The notes: generated by a model from the sequence alone, not told the origin. A DNA stretch of 64,000 bases from Cupriavidus sp. BIS7 (GCF_000292345.1 NZ_ALOU01000049.1:62001-126000); one strand, 5' to 3'; positions 46,699 through 55,962 are shown, numbered from the stretch's first letter. Numbers and translations: made by a program.

Positions 46699-48423
46699 CT
46701 ACGCTTCCCGCAGGTCATTCCGTGCTGCGGCAGACGGCAGCGTCGTCACGCCGTCAAGTGCCGCAGGCGTGGCGCCGGGGACCAGTCCATTGAGCGATCC
46801 ACCCGACAGCCCGATTTCCTGAAGAAGCGAGTCGATAAGCGGTGCATGCGCGCGGTAGGACAGCGCGGCCGACATCGCTTGCTCGGCCAGGTTGCCATTG
46901 TTGCCATTGCCCGCCGCAACACCACTATCGCCTCCTGCGCCTCCGCGATTCAAACCGTCGACCTGAATGATCTTGATGCCATCGATAGCCTTGATGGGCT
47001 CGACCGTTTGTTCGATCACCGCTGGCAATGCCTGCAGCAATGCCAGCTTGAACTTCAGGCTTGTCTGGTCGGAAGATAGCGTATTGATGGCGTCATTCAG
47101 CGCGCGCTGGGCTTCGGCCTCGGCCAGGCCCTTCTTGCGAGCAGCTTCGGCGAGTTCGACGATGGCAGTCGCCTGCATCTGAGCGGCTTCGCGCTCAGAT
47201 CGGGCCTTCGTTGTGACCTGCACCGCGAGTGTCTCAGCCTCTTGCGCAGCCTCGATCAGGGCGACCTGCTTGGCCCGGTCGGCTTCCGCGGTTCTACGCG
47301 CCGTTTCCACGGCCTGTTCAGCCTTCACGGCCTCCGCCAGCGCTTCGTTTGCGCGTGACTGTGCCTGCGACTGGGCTTCCGACTTCTCAGCAATGACAAT
47401 CGCCTTTTCCTGCTCCGCGATCTCTGTGACCTTGGCCTGTTCGATGGCGGCCATTTGGGTCACTTTCTGCTGCTCGATCTCTTTTACACGCACCTCCCGT
47501 TCAGCTTCCACCTTGCGGGTACGTACCGCCTGTTCACGCAGGATCTCGGACTCCTGCACTTGCCGTTCTGCACCAATCCGGCTCTGCTCGGCTTCCTGGC
47601 GCCGTTCGGCTTCGTAGGCGGTGATGCGAGCATTCTGTTCGGCCGTGCGCGTCTTGACCTGCTGATCCTGGTCGAGCTTCATGAAGGCCTCCTGCTGCTC
47701 GATCTCCAGCTTCTTGGCCAACGCGTCGCGATTCTTCTCGCGTACTGCAACTTCGGTGTCCTGCTCCACCTCATTGCGCTCCTTGCGGCGGCGCTCCGTT
47801 TCCTGCGTGAGCTTGGTCAGGCCCTCTGCATCAAATGCATTGTTGGGATCGAAGAACTCCTTCGACGTCTGGTTGAAGTTCGTGAGCGACACGCTCTCCA
47901 GTTCGAGCCCATTCTTGGTCAGATCCTCCGCGACGGTGTTCTGCACCCCCTGGACGAATTTCTCGCGGGCGTCCTGCAGATCCTGCATGCTCATTTGCGC
48001 AGCGGTCGAGCGCAGCGCATCGACAAATTTGTCTTCCACCAGCGAGCGCAGGCTTTCCGGGGCAATGGTGCGTTGCCCAAGTGTCTGCGCTGCAGTAGAG
48101 ACGCCTTCGGCCGTCGGCTTTACACGGACAAAGAACGCAACGACTACGTCGACCCGCATGCGATCCTTGGTAATCAGGCTGTCATGCGAAGCGCGGCTGA
48201 CTTCCAGCTTGAGGGTGTTCATGTTGATCGGAATGACCTCATGGAACACCGGAAGGACAATCGCGCCACCGCTCATGATGACCTTTTGCCCGCCAAGTCC
48301 AGTACGGACGAAGGCGCGCTCGGCTGAAGCCCGCGTGTACAGACGCGAGAAGATCAAACCGACGATGCAGATGCCGATGATGGCAGCCAGGCCGATTGCA
48401 CCCCAAACGATCAAGGAATCCAT
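46699..48423 (-). CDS. yqiK: YqiK-type flotillin
   Basis: The 574-residue protein has an N-terminal TM helix (about 6-28), an SPFH/band-7 domain (about 30-200), a long Glu/Gln/Ala-rich coiled coil (about 210-430) and a C-terminal flotillin tail with a Gly/Asn-rich linker. Flotillins organise membrane microdomains and respond to envelope stress. The yqiJ homologue ends 77 bp upstream on the same strand and a PspA-like gene precedes that, giving the known pspA-yqiJ-yqiK type of cluster. Confidence 0.92.
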   Translation of the reverse strand: MDSLIVWGAIGLAAIIGICIVGLIFSRLYTRASAERAFVRTGLGGQKVIMSGGAIVLPVFHEVIPINMNTLKLEVSRASHDSLITKDRMRVDVVVAFFVRVKPTAEGVSTAAQTLGQRTIAPESLRSLVEDKFVDALRSTAAQMSMQDLQDAREKFVQGVQNTVAEDLTKNGLELESVSLTNFNQTSKEFFDPNNAFDAEGLTKLTQETERRRKERNEVEQDTEVAVREKNRDALAKKLEIEQQEAFMKLDQDQQVKTRTAEQNARITAYEAERRQEAEQSRIGAERQVQESEILREQAVRTRKVEAEREVRVKEIEQQKVTQMAAIEQAKVTEIAEQEKAIVIAEKSEAQSQAQSRANEALAEAVKAEQAVETARRTAEADRAKQVALIEAAQEAETLAVQVTTKARSEREAAQMQATAIVELAEAARKKGLAEAEAQRALNDAINTLSSDQTSLKFKLALLQALPAVIEQTVEPIKAIDGIKIIQVDGLNRGGAGGDSGVAAGNGNNGNLAEQAMSAALSYRAHAPLIDSLLQEIGLSGGSLNGLVPGATPAALDGVTTLPSAAARNDLREA

Positions 48424-48500
48424 ATTAGGTTTGAAACTCCGTAGGTAGGACCAGTCAATAGACGAACTGCGATCGCGCAGCGAGAATGAAAATTCAATCT

Positions 48501-49160
48501 CTATAAGAGGTCGGGGCGTGGATTGGGGATGGCGCGATACAGACTGCCGGAAACTCTTGCAACAATAAGTACGGCATCACCGCGAACGAGGGGATGTTCG
48601 GGGTCGTCAGGCTCGACACGAAGATAGTGAATCTGGCCGGACTCATCTACCATGCGAGCCTCCGAGGGATTGGCCACCGATGCTTCGGCGCCGGTTATCG
48701 TGGCAACGCGCCCGATGAAGTCTTGCTCGGAGATGGCAGAGGTCTCGTCATGCGGCAGAATGCCGGCGACCAGGGCCCCGGTCGCGCGAACAAATGGCAA
48801 CGCCGCGGGTGCGACCAGCGCGGCGGCAAGCGGGGCCGGCAGCAAGTGTCCGGAGATCGCCCCAAGCGTGCTCTGCATCGCCAAACCGATCATTGCGAAT
48901 CCCATCAGAAACAGAACCAGCAGCACCAGCAACGGCACGCGCCCGACGTGCAGCCATCCCAGGAACTGACCCACAGCGCTTGCGCTACTTGCAGCACCAT
49001 CGACATGGTCGATCGCGAAATGGGTAACAAGCAGATTCTCCGCCACGTCGGAAAGGCCGAGGCCAAGCAGGAGAGCGATGCCCTCGAGTAGTCCGATCAA
49101 TACCATCAAGCCGATGGCGACGACGAAAGGAGCATTACCAGGCAGCAATAGCGCATCCAT
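48501..49160 (-). CDS. yqiJ: YqiJ-like inner-membrane protein with OB-fold domain
   Basis: The 219-residue product has an N-terminal hydrophobic stretch (about 12-35), two further TM helices (about 70-90 and 100-125) and a C-terminal OB-fold NfeD-like domain (GRVATITGAEASVANPSEARMVDESG ... DPEHPLVRGDAVLIVARV). NfeD-family proteins partner flotillins, here YqiK. It lies between the PspA-like and flotillin genes, all in one direction. Confidence 0.87.
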   Translation of the reverse strand: MDALLLPGNAPFVVAIGLMVLIGLLEGIALLLGLGLSDVAENLLVTHFAIDHVDGAASSASAVGQFLGWLHVGRVPLLVLLVLFLMGFAMIGLAMQSTLGAISGHLLPAPLAAALVAPAALPFVRATGALVAGILPHDETSAISEQDFIGRVATITGAEASVANPSEARMVDESGQIHYLRVEPDDPEHPLVRGDAVLIVARVSGSLYRAIPNPRPDLL

Positions 49161-49220
49161 AGGAAGTTGTCTTTTTTAGTATTGATATTGCCGGGCATTG
49201 GCGCCGTATCGAAGCGAGAT

Positions 49221-49913
49221 TCAGTGGCTGTCGGTCTCCTTCGCATCCTTTACACGAGCTAGTCGCTCTGTGACACGCTGCTGACGGTGCAGGGTTTCAA
49301 GGCGGCTAAGCAGCGAAGCATTGGCCTTTGAATCCGATGCGCCAAGTCCTGCCAGCCCGGAAGCATCGGCCAGCGTGCGGTTGAAGCCCTCTGCCAGCCT
49401 CTCTGCCCGCTGCGTGCCATGCGCGTATGGCGTACCCGCAAAAGACGGCTCGCTTTTTTGCGCCGCGGCGCGCGCCGCAATCATTTCCTTCAACGCCTGC
49501 TCCATCTCGGCACGCTTCGCGCGGAGGCCCAGCAGATCGGTCTCGGCGCTCTGGGCCTTGTCGACGACATCCTGCAAGCCGCCGTTGAGCGTGACAAGCT
49601 GGTCTTCAAGATCGATCTGGCGTTCGGCACCGGCACGCGCTGCAGCCTCGTCGCCCTGGTCCAGCGCCAGCGCGACCTGCTCATCCAGTCGTTCCATTTC
49701 GTTGTTCAGCCGCGCGATTGCCTTCGCCGCCTGGTGACGCGACGCCTCGTGCTGGCCCAGCACGACTCGCGCCTGGGCAATCACCTCATCGAAATCCCGT
49801 AGATACTGTTCCAGGACGGCTTGTGGTGCCTTGGATTCAAGCGTGCTTACCAAAGCGTGGACGTTGGCTGTCAACAGGCGTCGAATCCGATCGCCCAATC
49901 CTGCATTGATCAT
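49221..49913 (-). CDS. PspA/IM30-family protein
   Basis: From ATG 49913 (GAGGAG 9 bp upstream) the 230-residue product is nearly all helical coiled coil, with the typical opening LGDRIRRLLTANVHALVSTLESKAPQAVLEQYLRDFDEVI. PspA/IM30 proteins are ESCRT-III-like membrane binders that protect the inner membrane. The AAA activator PspF is not adjacent, so this is the paralogue that travels with yqiJ-yqiK. It starts the three-gene envelope-stress operon. Confidence 0.9.
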   Translation of the reverse strand: MINAGLGDRIRRLLTANVHALVSTLESKAPQAVLEQYLRDFDEVIAQARVVLGQHEASRHQAAKAIARLNNEMERLDEQVALALDQGDEAAARAGAERQIDLEDQLVTLNGGLQDVVDKAQSAETDLLGLRAKRAEMEQALKEMIAARAAAQKSEPSFAGTPYAHGTQRAERLAEGFNRTLADASGLAGLGASDSKANASLLSRLETLHRQQRVTERLARVKDAKETDSH

Positions 49914-49989
49914 GGTGCGGCTCCTCGAGAAACGGTTCGGTGTCACGTCGAGAGGTGTTGCCCCCTCTGGGATGCTGCCAACTACGAAT

Positions 49990-50499
49990 CTAAGGCGTAT
50001 CCCGCGTCATTCGAATCATGCCCGCCAGTTCCAGAATTTCAGGCACGAAGGGATCCAGTGCGGCCTGGTCGTACGCAGGGGTTCGATTGGTGACGGCCAG
50101 GCGCAGCAGGCTCAGGAGCATCCTCATCGCACGACTGGCGAGCCGGGCCTCCAATGCTCGCGCTTCTTCCACTGCATCACTTCCGGTTGGCACGCCTGCG
50201 ATCAAGGTCGCCATCAATTCGGGGGTCTGCATCGCCAGCATCGGCACAATCTCCGAATGGATGGCGTTTGCATATTCCAACGTCTGAGTTGCATCAAGCA
50301 GTGGCCGTATCTGCTCGCGGAGCAAAGCCAGACAACTGATGTAGTCGCTAGCGCCCTCGGCGCGACGTCGTGCATCGGCCAGCAACGCCCGGAGCTTGTC
50401 GCTAGGGCTGCTTGCGCCAGGCAACTGAAGATTGCTCAACCACGCAAGGTCGTCTTCAGGTAAGCGAATGGATACTGTCTGCACGCCAAGCCCGCCCAT
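49990..50499 (-). CDS. Possible ribbon-helix-helix type protein upstream of the PspA gene
   Basis: From ATG 50499 the product is 169 residues. The N-terminus VQTVSIRLPEDDLAWLSNLQ has the strand-helix look of an RHH DNA-binding domain. The remainder is helical (about 55-160), with two repeated hydrophobic blocks. The gene ends 76 bp before the PspA-like gene starts, in the same direction, so it probably heads the operon. A 26-bp palindrome lies 47 bp upstream of its start and suits autoregulation. The family name is not known to me. Confidence 0.6.
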   Translation of the reverse strand: MGGLGVQTVSIRLPEDDLAWLSNLQLPGASSPSDKLRALLADARRRAEGASDYISCLALLREQIRPLLDATQTLEYANAIHSEIVPMLAMQTPELMATLIAGVPTGSDAVEEARALEARLASRAMRMLLSLLRLAVTNRTPAYDQAALDPFVPEILELAGMIRMTRDTP

Positions 50500-50545
50500 T
50501 TGATGTCGTTTTGGGAAGCCTAGTGCATTTTTTGCGGGTGGTAAA

Positions 50546-50571
50546 CGTTTGCAATTAAAAAATTGCAAACG
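50546..50571. promoter_or_regulatory. Palindromic operator candidate
   Basis: CGTTTGCAATT (50546-50556) and AATTGCAAACG (50561-50571) are perfect 11-bp arms around AAAA. It lies upstream of the RHH-like gene and downstream of gntR. The A/T-rich arms and lack of T-run fit an operator better than a terminator. Confidence 0.6.
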
Positions 50572-50680
50572 CAAGCAATGTGTGGGCGCTCGAACGCTCA
50601 GGTGCAGAAGTGTTCAGGGCAGAAAAGCTTTCGAGGGCTCTACGATGCCGCGCGGGAAGGGCGCCTCAAGCCAAGGCGCG

Positions 50681-51373
50681 TCAAGCCAGCAACGCGGCAA
50701 CCAGATCCTTGCTGCGTGCCGCCGCAGGTACTTCCTCAAAGTGCAAAGCGGCCTCGACATGCGCCAGGTGCTCGACCATCAGATTCACCGCAAGATCCGC
50801 GTCGCCAGCGCGTGCCGCTTCGATGAACGCACGGTGCTCGTCCGATGAACATGTTGCATCGCGGCGGCTCTGGTACAGCATCGTGATCACGGCGCTGCGC
50901 ATCGACAGTTCGCGCATGATCTCTGTCAGCACGTTGTTGCCGGCCACCTCGGCCAGCACGATGTGGAAGTCGCCCAGCAGCCGGGTACGCGTCTGGGCGT
51001 CGTTGCCACCCAGCGACTTGCGCTCGGCCGACAGGTGCTTTTCGATGCGCTTGTAATCCGCCGCCGTTGCCCTGGCGACGAACTCGCGCGCCAGGGCCGC
51101 TTCCAGGATGCGGCGCACGGCAAACACCTCGCGCGCTTCTTCCGCGCTCGGCTTGGCCACGAACGCGCCCTTGTCCGGCACGATCTGGATCACCTTGTCC
51201 TTGGACAGCATCAGCAGTGCCGCGCGTACCTTGGTGCGGCTGACACGATAGACGCTGGCCAGCGCCTCCTCGCGCAGCTTGGTGCCGGGCGGGAGCCGGT
51301 GCGAGACGATGGCGGAGACGATGTCGTCTGCGATCGCCTCGGCGGTCATGTCGGGATCAATGTGCTCGGGCAT
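50681..51373 (-). CDS. GntR-family regulator (FadR/FCD type)
   Basis: The 230-residue protein has an N-terminal wHTH (residues about 10-75; LPPGTKLREEALASVYRVSRTKVRAALLMLSKDKVIQIV) and a helical FCD effector domain (about 85-215) with metal-binding-type Asp/His residues (DFHIVLAEVAGN, MVEHLAHVEAAL). ATG 51373 gives normal length; the frame is open into the dctA 3' region upstream. It lies immediately downstream of dctA on the same strand and close to divergently transcribed amidohydrolases, which makes these its likely targets. Confidence 0.88.
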   Translation of the reverse strand: MPEHIDPDMTAEAIADDIVSAIVSHRLPPGTKLREEALASVYRVSRTKVRAALLMLSKDKVIQIVPDKGAFVAKPSAEEAREVFAVRRILEAALAREFVARATAADYKRIEKHLSAERKSLGGNDAQTRTRLLGDFHIVLAEVAGNNVLTEIMRELSMRSAVITMLYQSRRDATCSSDEHRAFIEAARAGDADLAVNLMVEHLAHVEAALHFEEVPAAARSKDLVAALLA

Positions 51374-51425
51374 GGTGTCGCGCGTGGCCTGGCGGACTTG
51401 CGCGGTAACTGGGATGTGCGTGATT

Positions 51426-52832
51426 CTAGCGCCCCGAGGCGGTGCCGGGCAGCGGCGCCGATACCGGTACTTGCACGGAGAGATGCTCGTGCGGCGCCGC
51501 CAGTCCTTCCTCGAGCTCGCCGGCCGGAATCGTGCCGTTGAGCACGCCATGGGCCCGTTCACGGTCGATATCGCGCTCCCAGGCCGCCACCACCACCGTG
51601 GCCACGCAGTTGCCAATCAGGTTGCCCACCGCACGGGCGATGCCGATGAACCAGTCCACCGACAGCACCAGCACCAGGCCGATGGCGGGAATCGCCGGAT
51701 GCGCGGAGAGCGTCGCAGCCAGGATCACGATCGCCGAACCCGGAATGCCGTGCGCGCCCTTCGATGTCACCAGCGCCACGGCCAGGATGCCGAGCAGGTC
51801 GCCCAGCGCCAGCGGCGTGTTGGTGGCCTGGGCGATAAACACGGCGGCCAGCGTCAGGTAGATCGAGAAAGCGTCAAGGTTGAACGAGTAGCCGGTAGGA
51901 ATTACCAGGCCCACCACCGATTTGCGGATGCCCATGTACTCGAGCTTCTTCATCACCTGCGGCAGCACGCTGTCGGACGATGCGGTGCCCAGCACCACCA
52001 GCAGTTCGGCGCGCAGGTAGCGGATCAGCTTCAGCACCGAGAAACCGCACAGCCGCATGATCACGCCCAGCACGCCAACCACGAAGATCGCGACCGAGCC
52101 GTAGAACAGGAGCACCAGGAAGCCGAGCTGCTTGAGCGATCCGATGCCGTACTTGCCCACCGTGAACGCCACCGCACCCAGCACGCCCAGCGGCGCCAGC
52201 TTGATGATGAAGCCCATCATCTTGAACATCGTCTGGGAAAACGTTTCGATCAGCTTGACCAGCGGCCGGCCGGGCTCGCCCACCACGGACAACGCGCAGC
52301 CAAACAGCACGGACACAAGCAGCACCTGCAGCACATCGCCGCTGGAGAACGCGCCCATGATCGTGTTCGGAATCAGCTTGAGCAGGAAATCGACCATGCC
52401 CGTGCTCTTCACCTTGTCGGCCGACTCGATGTAGGCGGCCATGGCCGAGATGTCCAGCGTGCGCGGATTGACGTTCATGCCGGTGCCCGGATGGAACACG
52501 TAGGCCATCACCACGCCAAGCGCCAGTGCGATCGTCGTGACGATCTCGAAATAGATCACGGCCTTGATACCGACGCGGCCTACCTTCTTCAGTTCCCCGG
52601 CCCCGCAGATGCCGGTCACGACGACGCAGAACACGATGGGGCCGATCAGCATCTTGACCAGCTTGATAAAGCCGTCGCCCAGCGGCTTGAGCTTGGCGGC
52701 GAACTCGGGAAAGACCAGCCCGAGCAGGGTGCCGATCACCAGCGCGATCAGAACCTGACCGAACAGCGAGCGGGTGAATCGGGTGTGCAGGCGTGCGCCG
52801 GCGGCGCGCTGCGTGGGTACGGCATGCTGCAT
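51426..52832 (-). CDS. dctA: DctA-family C4-dicarboxylate:cation symporter
   Basis: The 468-residue protein shows the DAACS fold with eight TM helices and two hairpins. Diagnostic blocks are LLVVLGTASSDSVLPQVMKKLE (hairpin 1), VIPTGYSFNLDAFSIYLTLA and SKGAHGIPGSAIVILAATL (hairpin 2). It imports succinate, fumarate or malate, or in this setting possibly a related diacid such as ureidoglycolate-type compounds; that last point is inference from neighbours. It ends 52 bp before the gntR start. A 347-bp intergenic region precedes it. Confidence 0.93.
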   Translation of the reverse strand: MQHAVPTQRAAGARLHTRFTRSLFGQVLIALVIGTLLGLVFPEFAAKLKPLGDGFIKLVKMLIGPIVFCVVVTGICGAGELKKVGRVGIKAVIYFEIVTTIALALGVVMAYVFHPGTGMNVNPRTLDISAMAAYIESADKVKSTGMVDFLLKLIPNTIMGAFSSGDVLQVLLVSVLFGCALSVVGEPGRPLVKLIETFSQTMFKMMGFIIKLAPLGVLGAVAFTVGKYGIGSLKQLGFLVLLFYGSVAIFVVGVLGVIMRLCGFSVLKLIRYLRAELLVVLGTASSDSVLPQVMKKLEYMGIRKSVVGLVIPTGYSFNLDAFSIYLTLAAVFIAQATNTPLALGDLLGILAVALVTSKGAHGIPGSAIVILAATLSAHPAIPAIGLVLVLSVDWFIGIARAVGNLIGNCVATVVVAAWERDIDRERAHGVLNGTIPAGELEEGLAAPHEHLSVQVPVSAPLPGTASGR

Positions 52833-53086
52833 CGTTGTCTCCGTGCCGGGCGCGGTCCAGGCAGACGTCTTTGCGTCGCTGGCCGACCCTGATCTGCTTC
52901 AGGAATGCCTGCCGTCACATGGCGCGGGAGTGCGGACGTGGCGGCGAGCCTGGCGTCACCACGGGAAATCGGCGCAAGCGCCATATCCCGCATGGAAAGC
53001 CCCCCTGTTGAGGCGGAATCCACGCAATCCACTTGTCCGGACCGGATTGTCCGCAGCGGATTGTCGGTGCATGGAGGCCAATATAG

Positions 53087-53107
53087 TGCATATCATTTTT
53101 GTATGCA
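53087..53107. promoter_or_regulatory. GntR-type operator candidate between dctA and the amidohydrolases
   Basis: TGCATA (53087-53092) and TATGCA (53102-53107) are perfect 6-bp arms around 9 bp, in an AT-rich promoter-like stretch. A second dyad, CTGTGC and GCACAG, follows at 53121-53143. The position suits control of both dctA and the amidohydrolase genes by the nearby GntR protein. Confidence 0.4.
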
Positions 53108-53179
53108 ATTTCTGAATTCACTGTGCTAACATGAATCGCACAGAATAGAGCTCAGCCTTGGGATTTGCCCGGACCGAGC

Positions 53180-53296
53180 CCGAGGCTGTTTCAGAATGAA
53201 GCGCAGCGGTTCTGGCTAGGCGCGGGGCCGCAGACAGTACAAACAAGTACGGCAAGGCCCCGCAACGACGCCAGAATCATTCTGAAACAGCCTCGG
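53180..53296. repeat. 117-bp inverted-repeat element (MITE-like or leader hairpin)
   Basis: Perfect 20-bp terminal arms (left begins CCGAGGCTGTTTCAG, 53180-53199; right 53277-53296) enclose 77 bp that fold further: GGTTCTGGC against GCCAGAATC and GCGGGGCC against GGCCCCGC. The element forms one long imperfect hairpin with a central GTAC-rich loop. It ends 24 bp before the ATG of the next gene. A decayed half copy lies at 57148-57187. Confidence 0.75.
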
Positions 53297-53320
53297 ACCA
53301 CCAGCAGGAGAGACACTCAG

Positions 53321-54577
53321 ATGGCAGCAACCCCTACGCCGTTGTCCGCTGAAACGGGCACGCGCATCATGGCCTGGGCCGACGCCCTGGCCGTGCATAC
53401 CGACCAGCCCGGTATGCTCACCCGCACCTACCTGACCGACGCCCACCACGGCGCCGCCGCGCAACTGACCGAGTGGATGGAAGCCGCGGGCATGACCGTG
53501 CGCCGCGATGCCGCCGGCAATGTGATCGGCCGCTATGAAGGCACCACGCCGAACGCCGCGGCGCTGCTCACCGGTTCCCACTTCGACACGGTGCGCGACG
53601 GCGGCCGCTACGACGGCAACCTGGGCGTGATCCTGCCGATTGCCTGCGTGGCCGAGTGGAACCGCCAGGGCAAGCGCTTTCCGTTTGCGCTCGAAGTGGT
53701 CGGGTTTGCCGAGGAAGAGGGTGTGCGATTCAAGGCCACGCTGCTGGGCAGCCGCGCCATTGCCGGCACCTTCGACACCAACGTGCTCGACAACGTCGAC
53801 GACTCGGGCAAGACCATGCGCGAAGTCATGCGCGAGGCCGGTTTCGATGCCGCGCAACTGCCCGCCGCAAAGCATGACCGCAGCCAGGTGCTGGCCTTTA
53901 TCGAGGTCCACATCGAACAGGGCCCGGTGCTGCTGAATGAAGGCCTGCCCGTGGGCGTGGTCACGGCAATCTCGGGCGCCACGCGTTTCCTCGTCGAACT
54001 CGAAGGCCTGGCCGGACACGCCGGCACGGTGCCAATGGACATGCGCCGCGATGCCGCGATGGCAGGTGCCGAAATCGGCCTGTTCATCGAAAAGCGCTGC
54101 GGCGGCAAGCCGGGTCTGGTCGGCACGGTTGGCCAGTTCAATGTGCCGAATGGCGCCACCAACGTGGTGCCGGGTCGCGCCGTGTTCTCGATCGACATCC
54201 GTGCCGGCGATGACGCCGAGCGCGAATCGGCCGTCAATGACGTGCTGGCCGAAATCGAACGTGTCTGCGCGCGCCGCAACGTACGCCCGCAGATCCGCAA
54301 GACGCACGAAGCCGCCAGCGTGCCGTGCGCGCCGTGGCTGCAGGCCCAATGGGCTGGTGCAGTGGAGCGCCAGGGCGTGCCGGTGCGCCACCTGCCGTCC
54401 GGCGCCGGCCATGACGCGATGGCAATCGCTGCCATCGCCGATGTCGCCATGCTGTTTGTTCGCTGCGGCAACGGCGGCATCAGCCACCACCCCACCGAAA
54501 TCATGACGTCGGAAGACGCCCAGACGTCCGCGCGCGTGTTCGCCGACTTCGTCGAGCACTTCCACCGTCCGCAATAA
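53321..54577 (+). CDS. M20-family amidohydrolase (allantoate amidohydrolase / N-carbamoyl-amino-acid hydrolase type)
   Basis: The 418-residue protein belongs to the hydantoinase/carbamoylase subgroup of M20 peptidases. Metal ligands are visible as His87 (GSHFDTV), Asp98 (GRYDGNLGV) and Glu132/133 (FAEEEGVRF). Members cleave N-carbamoyl amino acids, allantoate or ureidoglycolate. With dctA, a GntR regulator and a second M20 enzyme it looks like part of a ureide or carbamoyl-compound route; the glyoxylate operon 9 kb upstream would use the product glyoxylate, which is inference. A GGAG site is 13 bp upstream of ATG 53321. The start was placed there because the earlier part of the frame lies in the inverted repeat. 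Confidence 0.87.
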   Translation: MAATPTPLSAETGTRIMAWADALAVHTDQPGMLTRTYLTDAHHGAAAQLTEWMEAAGMTVRRDAAGNVIGRYEGTTPNAAALLTGSHFDTVRDGGRYDGNLGVILPIACVAEWNRQGKRFPFALEVVGFAEEEGVRFKATLLGSRAIAGTFDTNVLDNVDDSGKTMREVMREAGFDAAQLPAAKHDRSQVLAFIEVHIEQGPVLLNEGLPVGVVTAISGATRFLVELEGLAGHAGTVPMDMRRDAAMAGAEIGLFIEKRCGGKPGLVGTVGQFNVPNGATNVVPGRAVFSIDIRAGDDAERESAVNDVLAEIERVCARRNVRPQIRKTHEAASVPCAPWLQAQWAGAVERQGVPVRHLPSGAGHDAMAIAAIADVAMLFVRCGNGGISHHPTEIMTSEDAQTSARVFADFVEHFHRPQ

Positions 54578-54623
54578 GCGTTGGCATCGACCACGCAAAC
54601 CACAGACTCCCGAGATAACGAAG

Positions 54624-55892
54624 ATGACCGCACGAGACAACATGAATCCCGTTGAAACCACACTGACCCAGTACATCGACACAAACCGCCCGCAACAGGA
54701 AGCGTTCCTGGCGGAGCTGGTCAAGGTGCCGTCGGACAACCCCACCGGCGATTGCGAAGCCCATGGCAAGCGCGCCAAGGAACTGCTGGAAGGCCTCGGC
54801 TTCAAGGTCGAGGCGCACAAGGTGCCCGAGGACAAGGTCAAGGCCGCCGGCATGATCAGCGCGACCAACCTGCTGGTGCGCAAGAGCTTCGGCAACGGTG
54901 GCCCGACCATCGCCATGAACGCCCACGGCGACGTCGTTCCCCCGGGCCTGGGCTGGACGAAGGATCCGTACGGCGGCGAGATCGCCGACAGCGAACATGG
55001 CCCGGTGATGTACGGCCGTGGCGTGGCCGTGTCGAAGTCGGACTTCGCAACGTACGCGTATGCAGTGCTGGCGCTGATGGAAGCGGAAAAGCAGGGTGCC
55101 AAGCTGAATGGCACCGTGGAGCTGCAATTCACCTATGACGAGGAAACCGGCGGCGACATCGGCCCGAAGTTCCTGCTCGACGAAGGCCTGACCAAGCCCG
55201 ACTATGCGATCTCGGCTGGCTTCTCGTACGGCATCACGTCGGCGCACAACGGCTGCCTGCACGTGGAAGTCACCGTCAAGGGCAAGCAGGGCCACGCCGC
55301 CATGCCGCACACCGGCGTGGACGCGATCGAGGCCGCAACGCATATCCTGCAGGCGATCTATGGCCTGCGCGCCGAACTGGCCACGCGCAAGAGCAAGGTG
55401 CCGGGCATCGACACCGCCACGCTGAACGTCGGCCTGATCAAGGGCGGCATCAATACCAACGTGGTGCCTGACCTGGTCACGTTCCGCGTGGACCGCCGCA
55501 TGATTCCGGAAGAAATCGGCTTCGACGCCGAAGGCGAAATCCGCGCCGTGGTCGAGCGTGCCGCCAAGGAGCGCCCGGGCATCGAGGTGAAGGTGGAGCG
55601 CATCATCCTGGCCGAGCCGCTGTCGGAACTGCCTGGCGTGGAAAAGCTGATTGGCGCGCTGAAGCAACGTGCCGAGTCCGTGTTCGGCGTGGAGATCCCC
55701 GTGCAGGGCGTGCCGCTCTACACCGACGCGCGCCACTACACGAGCCGCGGCATCCCGACCGTTCTGTACGGTGCCGGCCCGCGCACGCTGATGGAAGCGC
55801 GCGGCCACAACTCGGACGAGAACCTGCGCCTGAACGATCTGAACCGTGCAACCAAGGTGGTGGCGCTGGCGCTGTCCGACCTGATGGGCTGA
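54624..55892 (+). CDS. M20-family peptidase/deacylase (ArgE/DapE type)
   Basis: The 422-residue protein has the zinc-site motifs MNAHGDVVPPG and FTYDEETGGD, a dimerisation domain (about 200-320) and NTNVVPDLVTFRVDRR. This is the ArgE/DapE/CPG2 group: it hydrolyses an amide bond of an N-acyl amino acid or succinyl compound, but the substrate cannot be chosen by sequence. It follows the carbamoylase-type gene by 46 bp and shares its transcript. A terminator follows. Confidence 0.87.
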   Translation: MTARDNMNPVETTLTQYIDTNRPQQEAFLAELVKVPSDNPTGDCEAHGKRAKELLEGLGFKVEAHKVPEDKVKAAGMISATNLLVRKSFGNGGPTIAMNAHGDVVPPGLGWTKDPYGGEIADSEHGPVMYGRGVAVSKSDFATYAYAVLALMEAEKQGAKLNGTVELQFTYDEETGGDIGPKFLLDEGLTKPDYAISAGFSYGITSAHNGCLHVEVTVKGKQGHAAMPHTGVDAIEAATHILQAIYGLRAELATRKSKVPGIDTATLNVGLIKGGINTNVVPDLVTFRVDRRMIPEEIGFDAEGEIRAVVERAAKERPGIEVKVERIILAEPLSELPGVEKLIGALKQRAESVFGVEIPVQGVPLYTDARHYTSRGIPTVLYGAGPRTLMEARGHNSDENLRLNDLNRATKVVALALSDLMG

Positions 55893-55928
55893 CCGGCTCC
55901 CTGAGCATTACCCCCTTGTTGTCATGAC

Positions 55929-55962
55929 GACCCGCGCGACGCAAGTCCGCGGGTCTTTTTTT
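55929..55962 (+). terminator. Rho-independent terminator after the M20 operon
   Basis: GACCCGCG (55929-55936) pairs with CGCGGGTC (55948-55955), followed by seven T residues. It is the strongest terminator in the window and ends the two-gene M20 operon. Confidence 0.92.

Noticed and set aside
50546-50571. Palindrome read as a terminator for gntR
   Set aside because: Arms are A/T-rich, no T-run follows on the minus strand, and it lies 110 bp past the gntR stop, so an operator is more likely.
53216-55808. Two long minus-strand frames (638 and 435 codons) opposite the M20 genes
   Set aside because: Same antisense effect. The plus strand has intact metal-site motifs and ribosome-binding sites.
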